Shown piece after piece: positions 47,040 through 59,329 of a stretch of DNA of 64,000 bases (position 1 is its first letter; each line of letters starts with the position of its first letter). The translations under genes and the position numbers were made by a program. Location of the stretch: NCBI GenBank assembly GCA_949987705.1, contig OX465281.1, positions 256,962,542-257,026,541 of the forward strand. The letters are read 5' to 3'. The stretch comes from Thereva unica. Its lineage: Eukaryota; Arthropoda; Insecta; Diptera; Therevidae. The notes beneath the pieces were generated by a model that saw only the letters and a program-made list of their open reading frames with translations, was not told where the DNA came from and ran no database searches.

Positions 47040-47274
47040 CAGGGGCGGCGCTTCCATAGGTGCGAATGGTGCACTTGAACCGGGCGCAATTGAACGCGGG
47101 GCAATTTCAGAAAATCTTTAAAACAAATTGAAAGTGTTCCTGTGATTTCATTTTCATCTACTAAAGGAATTGTGTCTTTTTCCATTGTCCTTCATTGCGA
47201 TCAAAAAATGAAGAGCTGATGGGGCGCAATATAGCATACTTCACCGGGCGCAAAAACCCCAATCGGCGGCCCTG
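47040..47274. mobile_element. Family G hAT-like MITE, 235 bp
   Basis: Left end CAGGGGCGGCGCTTCCATAG and right end ...CGGCGGCCCTG, with subterminal CACCGGGCGCAA on both sides. The flanking octamers do not match, so the insertion site has changed or one end is rearranged. Confidence 0.8.
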
Positions 47275-47526
47275 TATAATAGCCGAGTGTATTCTCTTTA
47301 TTTTTACTTTATGTGAACACACAAAATTCTCCTGCAATGACTGCTGTACTCCCTGGGCGGTCATGCGAACCAGGTTGTCAATATCTTTAGCGTGTTGAGG
47401 AAAACTTTCAAAGGGCAACTGTTGAGCCAAGTGCATGATGGGAGGTTCAGGAATTGCAAGATGATCAACGCTGCGATCCAGAGTATTCCGGAATTCTATC
47501 ATGAAAAAGAGTTCAAGGAGAAGCAC
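47275..47526 (-). CDS. Unassigned open frame beside a MITE
   Basis: The minus-strand frame opens MLLLELFFMIEFRNTLDRSV and continues MHLAQQLPFESFPQH and IDNLVRMTAQGVQQSLQENF before running into the MITE. The part outside the MITE is about 84 codons. The N-terminus could be a short hydrophobic leader. It is unlike its AT-rich surroundings, but I recognise no family. It may be an exon, a captured fragment or chance. Confidence 0.2.
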
Positions 47527-47820
47527 GAATGAAAGGACATCGCAGATAGTCTTTCCAATTGAAGAATTGATGATGGAATATTCAGACGCAGCAAACGCAA
47601 CTAAACGGACACAGCAAACGTAAATCTATAGACGCAGCAAATGTAAACACGCTTCAAAGCAAAATCGGGCGAACGGCAAAATATCCATCGCGAATCAAAC
47701 CACAAAGGAATTGACCATCAATTATTGAGTGATAGAATCGAAAATTGAATTTGTGACGAATGTCCGTTGTGAATTCACCGATGTTATCTATAATTGCCTT
47801 GCTGGTTGGAATGAGTTACT

Positions 47821-48992
47821 CAGGAGCGGCGCTTTCATAGGTGCGAATGGTGCACTTGCACCGGGCGCAATTTCAGAAATTAAGATATAACAAAATTTAG
47901 ACTTTGAAAAAGTATTCTCACGGGTGCAAGAAATTACACAAATTTACCCAATTTCTGTCCCTGTACTCCTCGTGCAGGAAGTTGCCAGAGGATTTAACTT
48001 TTGGACTCAAGAAATCCTCGAAAAAATCTTCCAAGTGAGAGAAAAATCTCTCATTTAATTGGAGCACTTTTTTAAAATTCTGTAAAAAGCACCATAAAGA
48101 AAAATTGTTCCGATGGCTCCGTATTGTGTCTATTTACCAAGATTGATATAAACTTGAGGACCGGTTGCTGCACATTTAATTCTCTTTCAAGAATTGTTAA
48201 AAGAGGTAAATGAACAAAATTAGGAAAACAAAACTCCTTGTGGCGAGAACTCCTCTATTGCTCTTTTTTGTTTGTTCCTTTATACCCCGACTTCATCGGC
48301 CTCAGTTCAATAAAGTTAAATTCAATCCGTATGTGGCTTCACTGGCTGGCATGTTCAGTTTATGCATGAAATTATTGTTGTTAGAAATGGAAAAGCTCAC
48401 TGAAATGATATTCCATTATTCCAGTTGATTACTCCCTTTTAACCGCGATTCAATCTCTTTAGATTACGTTCAATCTCAATTTCTTGAGTTCAATATGTGA
48501 AAAAGTATGGGAACTCATGCAAAATTTGAAGTTCAGTACTCTTGCGCAATTCGGTCGGTGAAGCCGGGGAGTTACTGTATAACAAATTAATATTGGCGAG
48601 TTTTACATGGACCAACCAATTTTCAGCCATTTTGGAATTTTGTCTCCTTTAAATGCTAATTTCCCTGGACTAAACAGGTGTTTTGGAAAAAAAATCATGG
48701 TTTTTTAACAAGATTCAAAAATTCATAAAAAATAGCAATTAACAAATTCTGGCGGGCGTTACATGTCCTTTACATGTTTTTCAGTCAATCTCATTTTATT
48801 GTTTTGGGTTTTCGATGCGGCACCTTTTTTGTCATGGCAGCTTAGACTGTAATGTGAAATAATCGAAATTATTTCCCCTATTCCGCGAGTGTTGGTCTTT
48901 TCCTTTGTCCTTCATTGCGTTCAGAAACGAACAGCTTATGGGGCGCAATATGTCATAGTGCACCGGGCGCAAAAACCCAAGCGCTGGCCCTG
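47821..48992. mobile_element. Family G hAT-like element, 1172 bp
   Basis: Left end CAGGAGCGGCGCTTTCATAG and right end ...AAGCGCTGGCCCTG. Flanks GAGTTACT (47813-47820) and GAGCTACT (48993-49000) match at 7 of 8. It is longer than other copies, with about 900 bp of AT-rich interior and no transposase. Confidence 0.83.
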
Positions 48993-49002
48993 GAGCTACT
49001 GT

Positions 49003-49860
49003 TCGAACTTTACTTGAAGGCGAACGTTAGTGGCTTGTGATCGGTCATGTCATGGAGTATCCTTCCTTCCGAAAGGTTACCGCCTAATCGTTTTGTATAC
49101 CGACAGCAGTGCTCTGTCATACGGGCCGTATTTTTGCTCTACTGTCGTGAGCCTCTTAGAGAAGAAGGCAAGCTGTTTCAACGGAGTTCCGAGACGAAAT
49201 TTCTTGTGCTACTGCCGACGGCGTCGTAATATCGTCGAATTGTAGCAATAGATCCGCGAAGGGGTTATTCTTGTCTGTCGCTGTAGTTTGTTCATTTGCT
49301 GCCGCCTTGACAGCGCCGACCACCGAGATATTCGTTCGCCTGTCGATTAAACGCGCGCCTCTAATATCGATTAACAATCCAAAATGGGTCAAGTAATCGG
49401 CTCCGATGTCGGCACTTGTCGTCCATATAAAGAATGAGGATCGCTCCACACTATCGTGCCGTTCTCGGTCAAATCTCATGCCACTCTCGGCCCAGTTAAA
49501 TATTTTTACAGGAAAATCCCACACTGGCACGGAGCTTGAGCGGGAGCAAAAGTGTGAGGTTTCTTTTCCTGTAAACATATTTGACTAGACCGTGAGTGAC
49601 ATGGGATTTGACAGAGAACGGCACGATAGTGTGGAACGAGCCTGAAAGTCCATATAGTCAACTTAGTCCCATACGTAGGGATTGGTGCTCCGTTCACCGC
49701 GTACAACTGATGCCCTGAGGTCGTGTTCTTCAGATCCTTGGTTTTTTGTGCAATTATCGAGACATCCGTTCCTGAGTCTGTTAAAAACTTCGTCAAGGTG
49801 AGTTCATTTTGGATGAAGAGGCATTTGCACTTTGCCCATTTAATGTCGCCCCCTTATTAA
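49003..49860 (-). mobile_element. Gypsy-type LTR retrotransposon fragment with internal deletion
   Basis: On the minus strand the aspartic-protease region KFLTDSGTDVSIIAQ and YAVNGAPIPTYGTKL is followed, after an inserted MITE, by SADIGADYLTHFGLLIDIRG with ARLIDRRT. These are the D(S/T)G active-site and IGADFLxHFGLLVD blocks of Gypsy-type proteases. A deletion then joins them to the RNase H region: FSKRLTTVEQKYGPYDRALL and DHKPLTFAF. The reverse transcriptase core is missing and frames are broken. Confidence 0.8.
49430..49647. mobile_element. MITE inside the Gypsy fragment
   Basis: The 218-bp insert splits the protease frame. Arms pair over TCCACACTATCGTGCCGTTC and further. It is flanked by 9-bp direct repeats GTCCATATA (49421-49429 and 49648-49656). 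The outermost bases pair poorly. Confidence 0.82.
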
Positions 49861-52800
49861 ATGACGCGTTTCCCGTTGGTGTTGTTTTCTCATATCCGCA
49901 TGGTTTCCTGCGCTTTGTGTTTTTTCCACCGAATTACCTGTGGTACTAACATACCCAGCCTTGTGAGAGACCTTGATCGTGCTCGCTTTTTTACATTTCA
50001 GTAAGTGGCTGTACCATTGAAAACTTCACACTCAAAATTATTTTTTACTTTTTGGTTCATTTTAAAATAAAAGCTTATTTTTAAGTTTTTTTTAACTATT
50101 TATTTTTTTAAGACTAAAAAACCCTGGAATGTTCGGAGAAACTTAAATAGTGTGGATTTAGAAGTTACCAGAATAGTATGGGAAAATATAGAAATTAGCT
50201 TAAAAGGAGCTTTAAGATATAAATACAGGCGCAGCTTTAGTTTTGAATCAGAAACCTAGTAACAATAAGCAAAAAAAACGAAACGCATCTATTATTTGCA
50301 TACACAAATCGCGATTTTATCAGGTTAACAAGGTTTTCTCTAAAAGTATGTAAAGGTAAACCGAAATGAACATCAGATATGTATGCAAAACATTTCTTGT
50401 ACTGACTACGTGTGTCCCTGTACTCTTATTGGTATTTTTTTTATATCACAATAATTTTCTTCCCTTTAAAGGTGATACTTTAAAATGTAAATGAAGGTGT
50501 TTTTTAGTAGCCTCAACACTAGTGTAACCATACCTGTTTATTTTATATATTTATATACATATATGTAGGTGTGTGTCTACATATTTCCCAAAAATTTCGG
50601 CGTAAAAGCTTATTAAAAAAGTTAAGCTTCAAGGTTACAACACAGAGTCGTAGTAATTGGTTTAGGGAATTTGAATTTTTTATTCTTATAATCCCCAAAT
50701 AGAGAACGGCAACCTTTAACTTTCTTTGTTACATATCTTTTATTTCACAAGCAATTACTTTAAGCGTGTTTTAATTATATATCGCATGTCTGTTTAATGT
50801 TGGCGTGACCAAACAAACGTTGCATTACCAAAAAAAAAAGACAAAAACAAATTGATTAAGTAATAATAATTTGCATGAATAAATCATACTACCGATTACA
50901 ATTGCCAACAAACAACAAATGTCCTTCATAAATTCATATCTTGTTAAAACGTCACACCATTTACTATTCTCCAGGAGCATGAAATCCTTCAATATATTTG
51001 TGGATCCTTTTATGCAAAAAAAATTCTCTACAAACATTAATTCAGTTACAAACTTTTCGAAATATTTTCAATATACAATAATAACAACAACAGAAAAACG
51101 GAAAAGGAACTTCACAAAAAAAACGTAGAAGCGTAAAAAAATTGCGCAACAATTTATATTTGTGGCGTGGCAGAGCGTGATGTAACTAACTTGACTGATG
51201 ATAAAATAATTGAAATTAGCCAGAAATGTCACCGTAAGGAATTTAGTTTGTTTTTTTTATTTTATTTTCTATTTTTTAGTGTATTCATAGCGTAAAAATA
51301 ATTTATCACGCAAATGCCCAATTGAGTAGAATCAGGATTAATGGCTGCAAATTAAAGCATAACTTTAGGCGTAAGTTTTTATGAGTTACGCAAAGATTTT
51401 TGTGGATTTTGTGGAACTGGGAAAAATGACGTTTCGGAACAGGAAAAAATGGACGTTATATAACCGTTTTTTTTCTTAGAAATCTTTATTTTTTTAATAT
51501 TTCATTTTCTAAGAAGAGCTTTTTCGAGCTGTTGCACACTATTTTGCGCGGTTGTCCTTATGAAATCAGTTTGTTACAAACAAAAAAAAAACAACAACAA
51601 AATTTTCCTTTAGCGCGCACATCCAGCACATGTCCTAAAGCATGAGGAATAAGGAAATTTCTTCCACCGTGGTAAACATTTGTGAAGTAGAAAAGGATGT
51701 AAACAATCCTGTTATTTCTCTTATGAAGGAAGCTTTTCTCCGTATTTAGCTATGGTATACACAATATAGCAGCAAAAAGAGTCCGTTTTCAGAGTCGAGC
51801 TTTCACAGGAATTTTCCAACTCTCTCTTCGATTCTATCGCCAGGACATTTTCTCTCAATCTACCTTCAACAGAATTTTCAACATCGTTACGAGGAAAATT
51901 TTTCGGCGTAGTTCGATAGCATTTCGCCTTGAAGACAGATTGCCTCTCCTGGCTTTTACCAAAAATTGTTAAGTGTTTTTTAATAAGTGTTTTTGTGTGT
52001 GGAATCCAATTTTATGTTCCCACACCCCCGCGCATTGTGAAAGTTATTTGTGCCGAGTGAAAATTCCAAGAAAAGAAAATCCTTTGAATATATTTCTTCA
52101 GTTTTGATTACATTTCTTGGTGATTACCAAAAAAATGTCATCTAGAGTTTTTTGTAATTTCTTGATGTTGAATGAATTTATTATAAGAATCTCATTTATG
52201 GTGGATTATCAAGTTTCATCGGATTGGGTTTTGTAAGAAAAAAAAGTACGTCATTCTGTCTTTTTTGTGTTTTTTCTTTCTTTATTCATATTTCCTTACA
52301 AATACAAGCATAAGTATTCATATATACATGCATACATATGAAAATTCTCCGTTTTTTTCGTCTTGCATATCAGAAATCGATATACACAAGAAAATATTGA
52401 ATTTAATAACAGCTTAGTGAAAAAAATTTCAATACGTTCAAATTTTATATTTTAATATTTAAAGATCCACCAAACAAAAAAAAAGGATCGATGATGATTT
52501 CGTAACAAAATCCTCTCACACAAAAAAAAATGAAATAAAATAAAATAAAAAAAAATTTTGTTCGGGGATTTTCCTTATTTACTTTCGACTTTTCTCTCTG
52601 GTTTTCACTTTCCACATAAATTTTCGTGTCTCGTGTGTAATTAATTCAGGTCCTTTATTAAATGCACACACATGTACAATATGAAAATCACAATTTACGG
52701 ACGAAATTGAAAGGAAATCGATATTTGTCGGATCGATTTTTTTTGTGATGTATTGTTGTGTTTTTCCTTTAAGTGAATATTTAATAATTTGCCCTTTTCT

Positions 52801-53437
52801 CGAGGACTGATTATTACTAATTAATTTCTTAAGGCTGTCTCCCAATGAAGAAGGTCACACAAAAACGAACGAAACTGAAGAGAGAAGAAATTGTATGATG
52901 TTAAATGCGTAGCTGACCTTTTGTGTTGGTTGATTTATTTAAGTGTTAGTTTGTGGGTGGATAGGGGGAGGCAAGGATTGTGGGCTGTATAGTATTAAAT
53001 TTGTATAATGTTTTCTTCTTCTTCTTTTTCGGTGAATTTATTTGTACATATTTATGAACAATAAATGGTGATAATTTTCTGGCTATTTATTATGGCCACT
53101 TTTGCTTGGTTTATAGAAGTTAAGATATGTATGATGGAGAGAAAGTTTAGAAAGAGTATTTTCGTTTACAATAAAAAAAAAGCAAATTATAAAATTAAAT
53201 TTTCAAAATGCTTCAAACGTTGTGTATATTACACAGAAAGGGGTCAAATCCTAAGTTACAACCCCTACATGTCAAATTATGAACTTTAATTTCTGTTCCT
53301 GCGTCACAAGTTGACTCAATTTTGTTAATCGAGTTGACTAAATAAAAAGTTTTTGTTTATACCAGAGTATATACCTTTTACGAAAACCAAAAACTAAACT
53401 AGTTGGGATGTGGGTTTGACCCCTTCGGTCCACACGA
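49861..53437. other. Gene-free AT-rich interval
   Basis: More of the Gypsy element (gag/pol junction) may reach about 49990. Beyond that the DNA is strongly AT-rich with homopolymer runs. Open frames at 50825-51128, 52579-52845 and 53065-53289 are low-complexity Lys/Ile/Phe-rich frames without motifs. Confidence 0.4.
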
Positions 53438-53441
53438 TTAA

Positions 53442-54562
53442 CTTCCCAGTAGGACTTCTTATAAAATAGTTATACGTTTAGCACTAGTGGGGAATTGACT
53501 AGTATCAGAACTGGTGACAAAGCAATCCTGAGAAAAGCTAATTCAAATAACTATTAAAGTGGTAAATCCCCAAGATTTTTCTAGAAAATTTGTTCTTCCT
53601 GAACGTTAGCAAACACACATTTCTTTCGTACTTCGTTCGCTACACTAAAGCGGGTGTTCGAATTCGTATTGAGCGTGTTGAAGCGTCGCTGATAAACTGG
53701 GAAGCGAATGACTTCATTTGGAAATTCCAAAGCTTTCCGGAGATATTAGCAAAACTGTAACTGTTAAGTACTTGTCAGACTTAACCAAAAAGAACAAATT
53801 TTGCGGTAACTGCTGGAAATCCCGGGATGAACCGCAATTTTCTGAAACTGTATCACGCGTAGAAAACAATTCCCCGTCAAAAAGGCCAGGTCCAAGGTTT
53901 GAAAAATTCGTGATGTTTGTAAAGGGTAACGAAATTTTTGAACGATTTTTGAAGGTTGTCAGATTTTGACAAGTGATGCCAGTGAAGGCTATCGCTGTGC
54001 AGGATCCAAAAAAGATCACTTCGCTTAAAACTCCATCGAGTTTATTAGACATTAGCAAAACTTATCAATTTAAGGTCTTTCTGACACTATGCCGAAGTTT
54101 TTCCATTTAAACAAAAAAAGGCCCGACCGATTGTTATGAAATTTTTTTCGGGGCTTTTTTTTCGTAAATATTCTTCTCTCAGCACTTCAAAGAAGTCTAT
54201 ATAGTTTTTGGCTCACGCGGTATCGTGCAGGTACAAAATTCACGAACGTCGTTTAAACAACGGTTCGACCGAATGTTAGGAAAATCTTTTCAGATCATAA
54301 GCCAAAAAACGACTTGACCAATTTTTATAAAAATCTTTTCAGATCATATTTCCGTTAATACGCTACGAACCACACCTCAACGAAGTCGTTATCTTTTGTG
54401 GTTCACGCGATATCGTGCAGGAAAAAATACGTATGCACACACACACATACTCCCACCCAATTTTTTGCTTGAAATGATCTTGGGACCTTGAAAAATGAAA
54501 TTCGTTGAAAATTTCGATTTCGATTTTCGGACTGATTACAATAACTTCCCTATACTGGGAAG
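53442..54562. mobile_element. TTAA-type DNA element, 1121 bp
   Basis: Short inverted ends CTTCCCAGTA pair at the two termini and each is bordered by TTAA (53438-53441 and 54563-54566), the target of piggyBac and Kolobok elements. Internal direct repeats include TCACGCG(G/A)TATCGTGCAGG (about 54214 and 54402) and CTTTTCAGATCATA (54286, 54332). No transposase frame was found. Confidence 0.72.
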
Positions 54563-54954
54563 TTAATAATAAATAATTACTTAAATTGTTCATTAATTAT
54601 ACTAAACTCTATAAAAACTATAAAAAAAATGAAAGAAAACACTTCCCGAAGCCAAATCTATTTTCCATGACAAATGAAATGTCAATTTCGGTTAAGAAGA
54701 AATGGTCTTCCCAATTTTTTCTTCACCGCATCAGGAAAAGGCTCCATCTATGTGTCATAATAGTACTAGCACTAGCCATATCTAGATACAACAATATTTG
54801 ACTGAAAATATGGCGTAGGCCAGGAAGCTTACAGTTAAGGGTGCCTGTTTAAGAAGCATTACTGCAAGCTAAGAGAGTGACCGGATCACTAGCAGAATTT
54901 TCAGGTGGTGCAGTAAATGTTCTGGTTTGGATTTGTTTTTGTTGCGGTCTAGAC

Positions 54955-55092
54955 AAAGCCTAGGGGCTGATGCGCCCGACTACTATCCCAGATGTTCGTG
55001 GTTTGATTCCATGCGGCGGTATACCCTTTTGTCTTTCACCTAGATGGCATTGCTTCTCTCTGGATTGCATGTAATAAATTGATACAAAAAAA
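54955..55092 (+). mobile_element. tRNA-derived SINE, diverged
   Basis: AGCCTAGGGGCTGATGCGCC, CGACTACTATCCCAGATG and the B-box-like GGTTTGATTCC follow the same order and spacing as the SINE head at 36193. An A run ends near 55092. Confidence 0.6.
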
Positions 55093-55823
55093 CTCTGATG
55101 ATTCGACTTCGTAGACTCCCACTTGAATATAAATAAATCGTATTACTCAAATATCGTCCGCTTTAATTCCTCCTCCGAGAAATTTTACTTACATTAACTA
55201 AAGCCGATAAAAAATATTCGAAATTGATATATAATTCTCGAAATAACATCAATAAAAATAATCCCCGACATGAAAGCAATCTTTATAGGATTTTCCTCTT
55301 GGTATATATTTCTCTAAACGTTTTATTTTTTCCTGCACTACCCCAGCACCTCGCTGAATGGAGTCTTTATAGAAATAATATTATCAAAAAAAAAGTATTG
55401 CTTTCTTGGTTTCTCGTGTTTTTTTTTCGTGATAATAATTTTTATTGATCAAGCACAAACACGTTTGTGTATGTTTATTTCGTAGTCTTGTAAAAAATAA
55501 CAAAAATTTCAAATATCCTTAGAAACAATATTGCTATACATTTGCACTTAACATATACACGCAGATTTTGTGGAGCAAGGGGTTCTGAATTAATATGAGG
55601 TAGCAATAAATAAAAGAAAAAGGGATGCAGTTCGAATTGTGAAGAGACTTGTATAGGAATACTTGAAAAATATAGTTTATTGCTTTATGATATTTTTTGG
55701 AGGGTGTAGTGTTTTAAACACAAACAGTGATAATTTTTTGAAATATTGCAAACTGATTCAAATTTTCTGTTTTTTTTTTTACAATTCCAATACTTAATAT
55801 AATGAATGGCAGTTATACAGGGT

Positions 55824-56739
55824 CAGGGCCGCCGTTTAACTTTTTTGCGCCCGGTGCAATATGTCATATTGCGTCCGCATCATTTCTGTCCGCAATCAAG
55901 GAAAAAGACACAAACACTCGGTGGAGTTCCTGTAATATATAACAATGAAGGCTCGAGAAAACTTGTGTACTTTTTTCTGAAATTTCACCCCGTCCAATTG
56001 CGCCCGGTGCAAATACATTAATTGCACCTATGAAAGCGCCGCCCCTGCCTTTATCCAATCAGAATTTGCTTCACGATCTGGATTTTGTGCTAAGTTTTCT
56101 TGCGCTTTAACTTCACGAAAATCTTTCGCTAATACTGTTTAATGGTCCAGGATGTTTTCGGTGTTAGCTGAATTTTCCAAACTATTTCCAGCACAATCCT
56201 GAGCTCCGAAAATCTATAGTACTATAAACTCGAATATCCATAATAGAGGTTTCTATGTCGTTCTCCAAGCCTTCATATTTCGAAGAATAATAGATGGTGA
56301 CTGCACTGCATGTATTAGTTTCTATTGAAGAATCTTGCATAGAAAAAAAACAATCCACTTAACAGCCTTCCTGGACATAGAAGGCGCTTTCAACAGCTTC
56401 AGAACAAAGGCGATCCAGGCGTTTCTCGCCGAATTAATGGTCTATAATAGTACGACTAGTATGAACTACAAATTAAGATTTATGGCAGCATGTCAGCCAA
56501 GAAAAGATAGACGACGAAATCAGGCGAACGAAATGGAATTGCATTGGCGACACCTTGCATGAAACAATAGGAAAAGGCACATGCACTCTGTGCAGTTCTT
56601 TTAATATATGACAGTGAAGGCGCGGGAACACTATTTCAATTGTTTTATTTTTCGAAGTATTATATTTTTTTAAAATTTAATTTCTGTAATTGCGCTCGGT
56701 GCAAGTGCACCATACGCACCTATGAAAGCCCCGCCCCTG
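55824..56739. mobile_element. Composite family G element
   Basis: 55824-56047 is a complete 224-bp family G MITE in reverse orientation (CAGGGCCGCCG...GCCGCCCCTG). A second, left-truncated copy ends at 56739 (AAAGCCCCGCCCCTG). The octamer TACAGGGT precedes the first copy (55816-55823) and exactly follows the second (56740-56747), whereas the inner end at 56047 has no matching flank. So the outermost ends appear to have transposed together with the 0.5 kb between them. Confidence 0.72.
56335..56590 (+). mobile_element. LINE fragments
   Basis: AFLDIEGAFNSFRTKAIQAF (about 56360-56420) is the reverse-transcriptase palm strand with its catalytic Asp as in R1/LOA-type LINEs. KIDDEIRRTKWN followed by IGDTLHETIGKGTC (about 56495-56585) resembles the C-terminal 'RRKWxWIGHTLRK' of RTE-type proteins. 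Both lie between the two family G ends. Confidence 0.6.
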
Positions 56740-56747
56740 TACAGGGT

Positions 56748-58860
56748 GCACCAACTAGACCTTCGGTATTTCAACATTGTATAACTCGGGCAATTGTTAG
56801 CTGATTTTAGCATATATTCACGATTCTGAGTAGTCATTCAGTATAGTTGTTTTCAAACGTCGTGACATCCCGCGCAAGTTCCCCAGCTAAGCTCTTAAAA
56901 ATGTTTAAAAGCTCAGACAAAAGCTTCATTTAACTCCTCCTAGTTTGAAAAAATCTATACCATTTTAGCTGTGAGTTAAACACAAAGAAGGACGCGCTAA
57001 AATTGTAGCGCTTTACATTGAAAAAAACTTTCAATTGTGAAAACTGTGCGGTGCTCTCTTTGCATATGGAAAGAATAACCTACAGAACAACAATCACTGG
57101 AAACAAACTATCAAAGCGGTTTCGGAATTTTATATTCGATAATTGAAGTATATGTTTATGCATGAGCATAGTTTATTCAATAAACAAAAATCCTTCAAAT
57201 GGTCTGCTTCGAAAAACATCTGATTAAAGTTCGTTAGACCTCAAAGAGTGATTTTGAACTCGTTTCAGTTGTGACCTACTTTCTGCATAAAAATCGTTTC
57301 TTTTTTCTTCTGTTCGAAAGAAAATTGTGAATCATCCATCACTTGCAGTGTTAAATTCGAATTAAAAACTTGCAAACCTTGAAAGCTAATCATTTGAAAA
57401 ATTGAGCAAATTGCAACTTTTTTACCCCCGAGAAAACTTGGCCAAGTAGCGATATTTTTTGTGTGGCGCAAAATCATGGACCAGAACATAAATAAAATAC
57501 GCTTATGACTCGCTTTCTTTTCGTTAATAATAGAACTCCATCCATCACCATCCATAAATTCGCACTCCTTTTGGATCTGAGTCATTTTCATGTAAAAATC
57601 TTTCATAAATTTTGTGGTAAATGCGCAGAAAAACTTTTATTGACAACAAAAAATTGAAGAAGAAAAATGTTTTCCTGTTGTTGATTTGCGAGACGATCAC
57701 ACGGCATGAATAAGAGACTTAATGTCACCCTAAAATAGCTTCAATAATATTTTTTGGCAAAGCAGAAGATATATACGAAATTACTTAATGGCCGGGCCTC
57801 GTCTTCTCTTCCATTTTTGCTAAGAAGCCGGCGCAGACGCACATGGTTAGGTGTAAAGTCACCGCCGCTGCTGCTGCCGGTCAAGTTCAAGGTCTACCTA
57901 TAACGTAATAGCAAGAAAGAAGTGCGCTGCGCATTCGCATTGGTTGACTAACTGACTGCGCAGTGTGATATATGAGTCAAGGTTAATGGAAGAATTTGTG
58001 TCACTCTTGGTGTGTTGATCTCTCTACTCTAGTCCCGACTGGATGCCGTCGCCGCCATTAACAAAAGAATTTTTATTAGCGATCGAACAAGGATGGATCG
58101 CTTCTTTCGTATTTAGTTAATAGCGAATATAAAGATGAACTCGACCGGTTCACAGTAATTAATTAATTCACTCGGACGATTTCACTGTCATCAGGTCAAT
58201 TAGTTTGTTGTGTGTCACCTTTTGTTCGGCTCGCAATCGGCCAGAATGTTTATGCATAAACGAAGTGTGTTTGTCAATACAATTATTAAAAATAGAACTT
58301 AACACTGGAACCGAAATACGCTTTTGAATGAATAGAAAAGATTCATACCCGAGAAGGGGAAGTCGCTTGTTAGTTGGTTAAGCTGTGCTAAGTCAAAATA
58401 AATGTTGCCACATTTGCATATTCACAGGGTCTCCCCGGCTTAGTTTGTTAAGCGTTGCGAAAATTTTGAAGGGTAAATTAGAACGAAATTGTTGCAGAAG
58501 GTTGAATTTTTTCACCACGCTATAATAGTACCCTAGATACGAGCTATTGCGCTTGAATCAGAAGAGTAAATATTGACTATTTAGTATGTTGTTATACTGC
58601 TTGCAGTGTCATTTCTGTTGATCAACATCGACTGGTTGGTGTTTGTGGTTATTTAAAAACCCGAACGGCACTTAGTCGTTCCGTTATGAGATGATCTTGA
58701 AATTAATTCTATTATGCACGATGATCTTTAAAACGTTATCGGGATTTTTCATACTCAAGTTACTAGATCAGCAAGTTCAAAACTGGTGCGTTTTTTTTTG
58801 TTTTATAATTTTATTATTTTTCATTTTTTTTATGAAAATACCAGTTTAGCAATCTCCCTT
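56748..58860. other. Gene-free interval with a GC-rich island
   Basis: A minus-strand open frame at 57265-57606 (113 codons, MKDFYMKMTQIQKECEFMDG start) has no known motif. A mixed-composition island at 57790-58270 (GCCGGCGCAGACGCACATGG, CCGCCGCTGCTGCTGCCGG, TTAATTAATTCACTCGG) stands out from the AT-rich DNA and could be regulatory or a 5' exon. Confidence 0.3.
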
Positions 58861-58861
58861 T

Positions 58862-58893
58862 GTAGCCTAGCAGTTAAGGCACCCGAATACCAC
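58862..58893 (+). mobile_element. Possible SINE head
   Basis: TAGCCTAGCAGTTAAGGCAC resembles the A-box part of the SINEs at 36193 and 54955. No B box is evident. The hAT element at 58937 is inserted just downstream. Confidence 0.35.
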
Positions 58894-59329
58894 CCCAAAC
58901 TTCATACAAATTTACGTTTGCATTGTAACTTGGCACTAGGGAATCCAATCCCGCATCAAAATCTCAATCCCGCAAACCTGCGGGATCGAGGTCAACAATC
59001 CCGCGGATCCGCGGGATTTGCGGGACTGGAAAAGAAATAGAGATTGTAGTTATGTTTATGAATTTATGAAGTATTATATGAAATAAAAGCGTAACTTGTA
59101 CTTTACTCAACCCTTGTGTACTTTACTCAACCCGCGTTCCTATTGGCGCTTACTCTGAGTTAACCGAGGGTAAACTCTGCATGGAAACCCAGTAATTGAT
59201 CACGTTCGGATACACCTACATAAATACACTTAGGTAATTTTGTGTTATTGCTGTATTGCTTCGTAGGCAGATATCTTCAACTAACGAATTTAAATATTTT
59301 GTGGAGTGTAAAGTCTCAATTAAGGGCCT

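Noticed and set aside
57265..57606. 113-codon minus-strand frame as a gene
   Set aside because: No recognisable motif, splice context or neighbouring exon. Kept only as a note in the interval entry.
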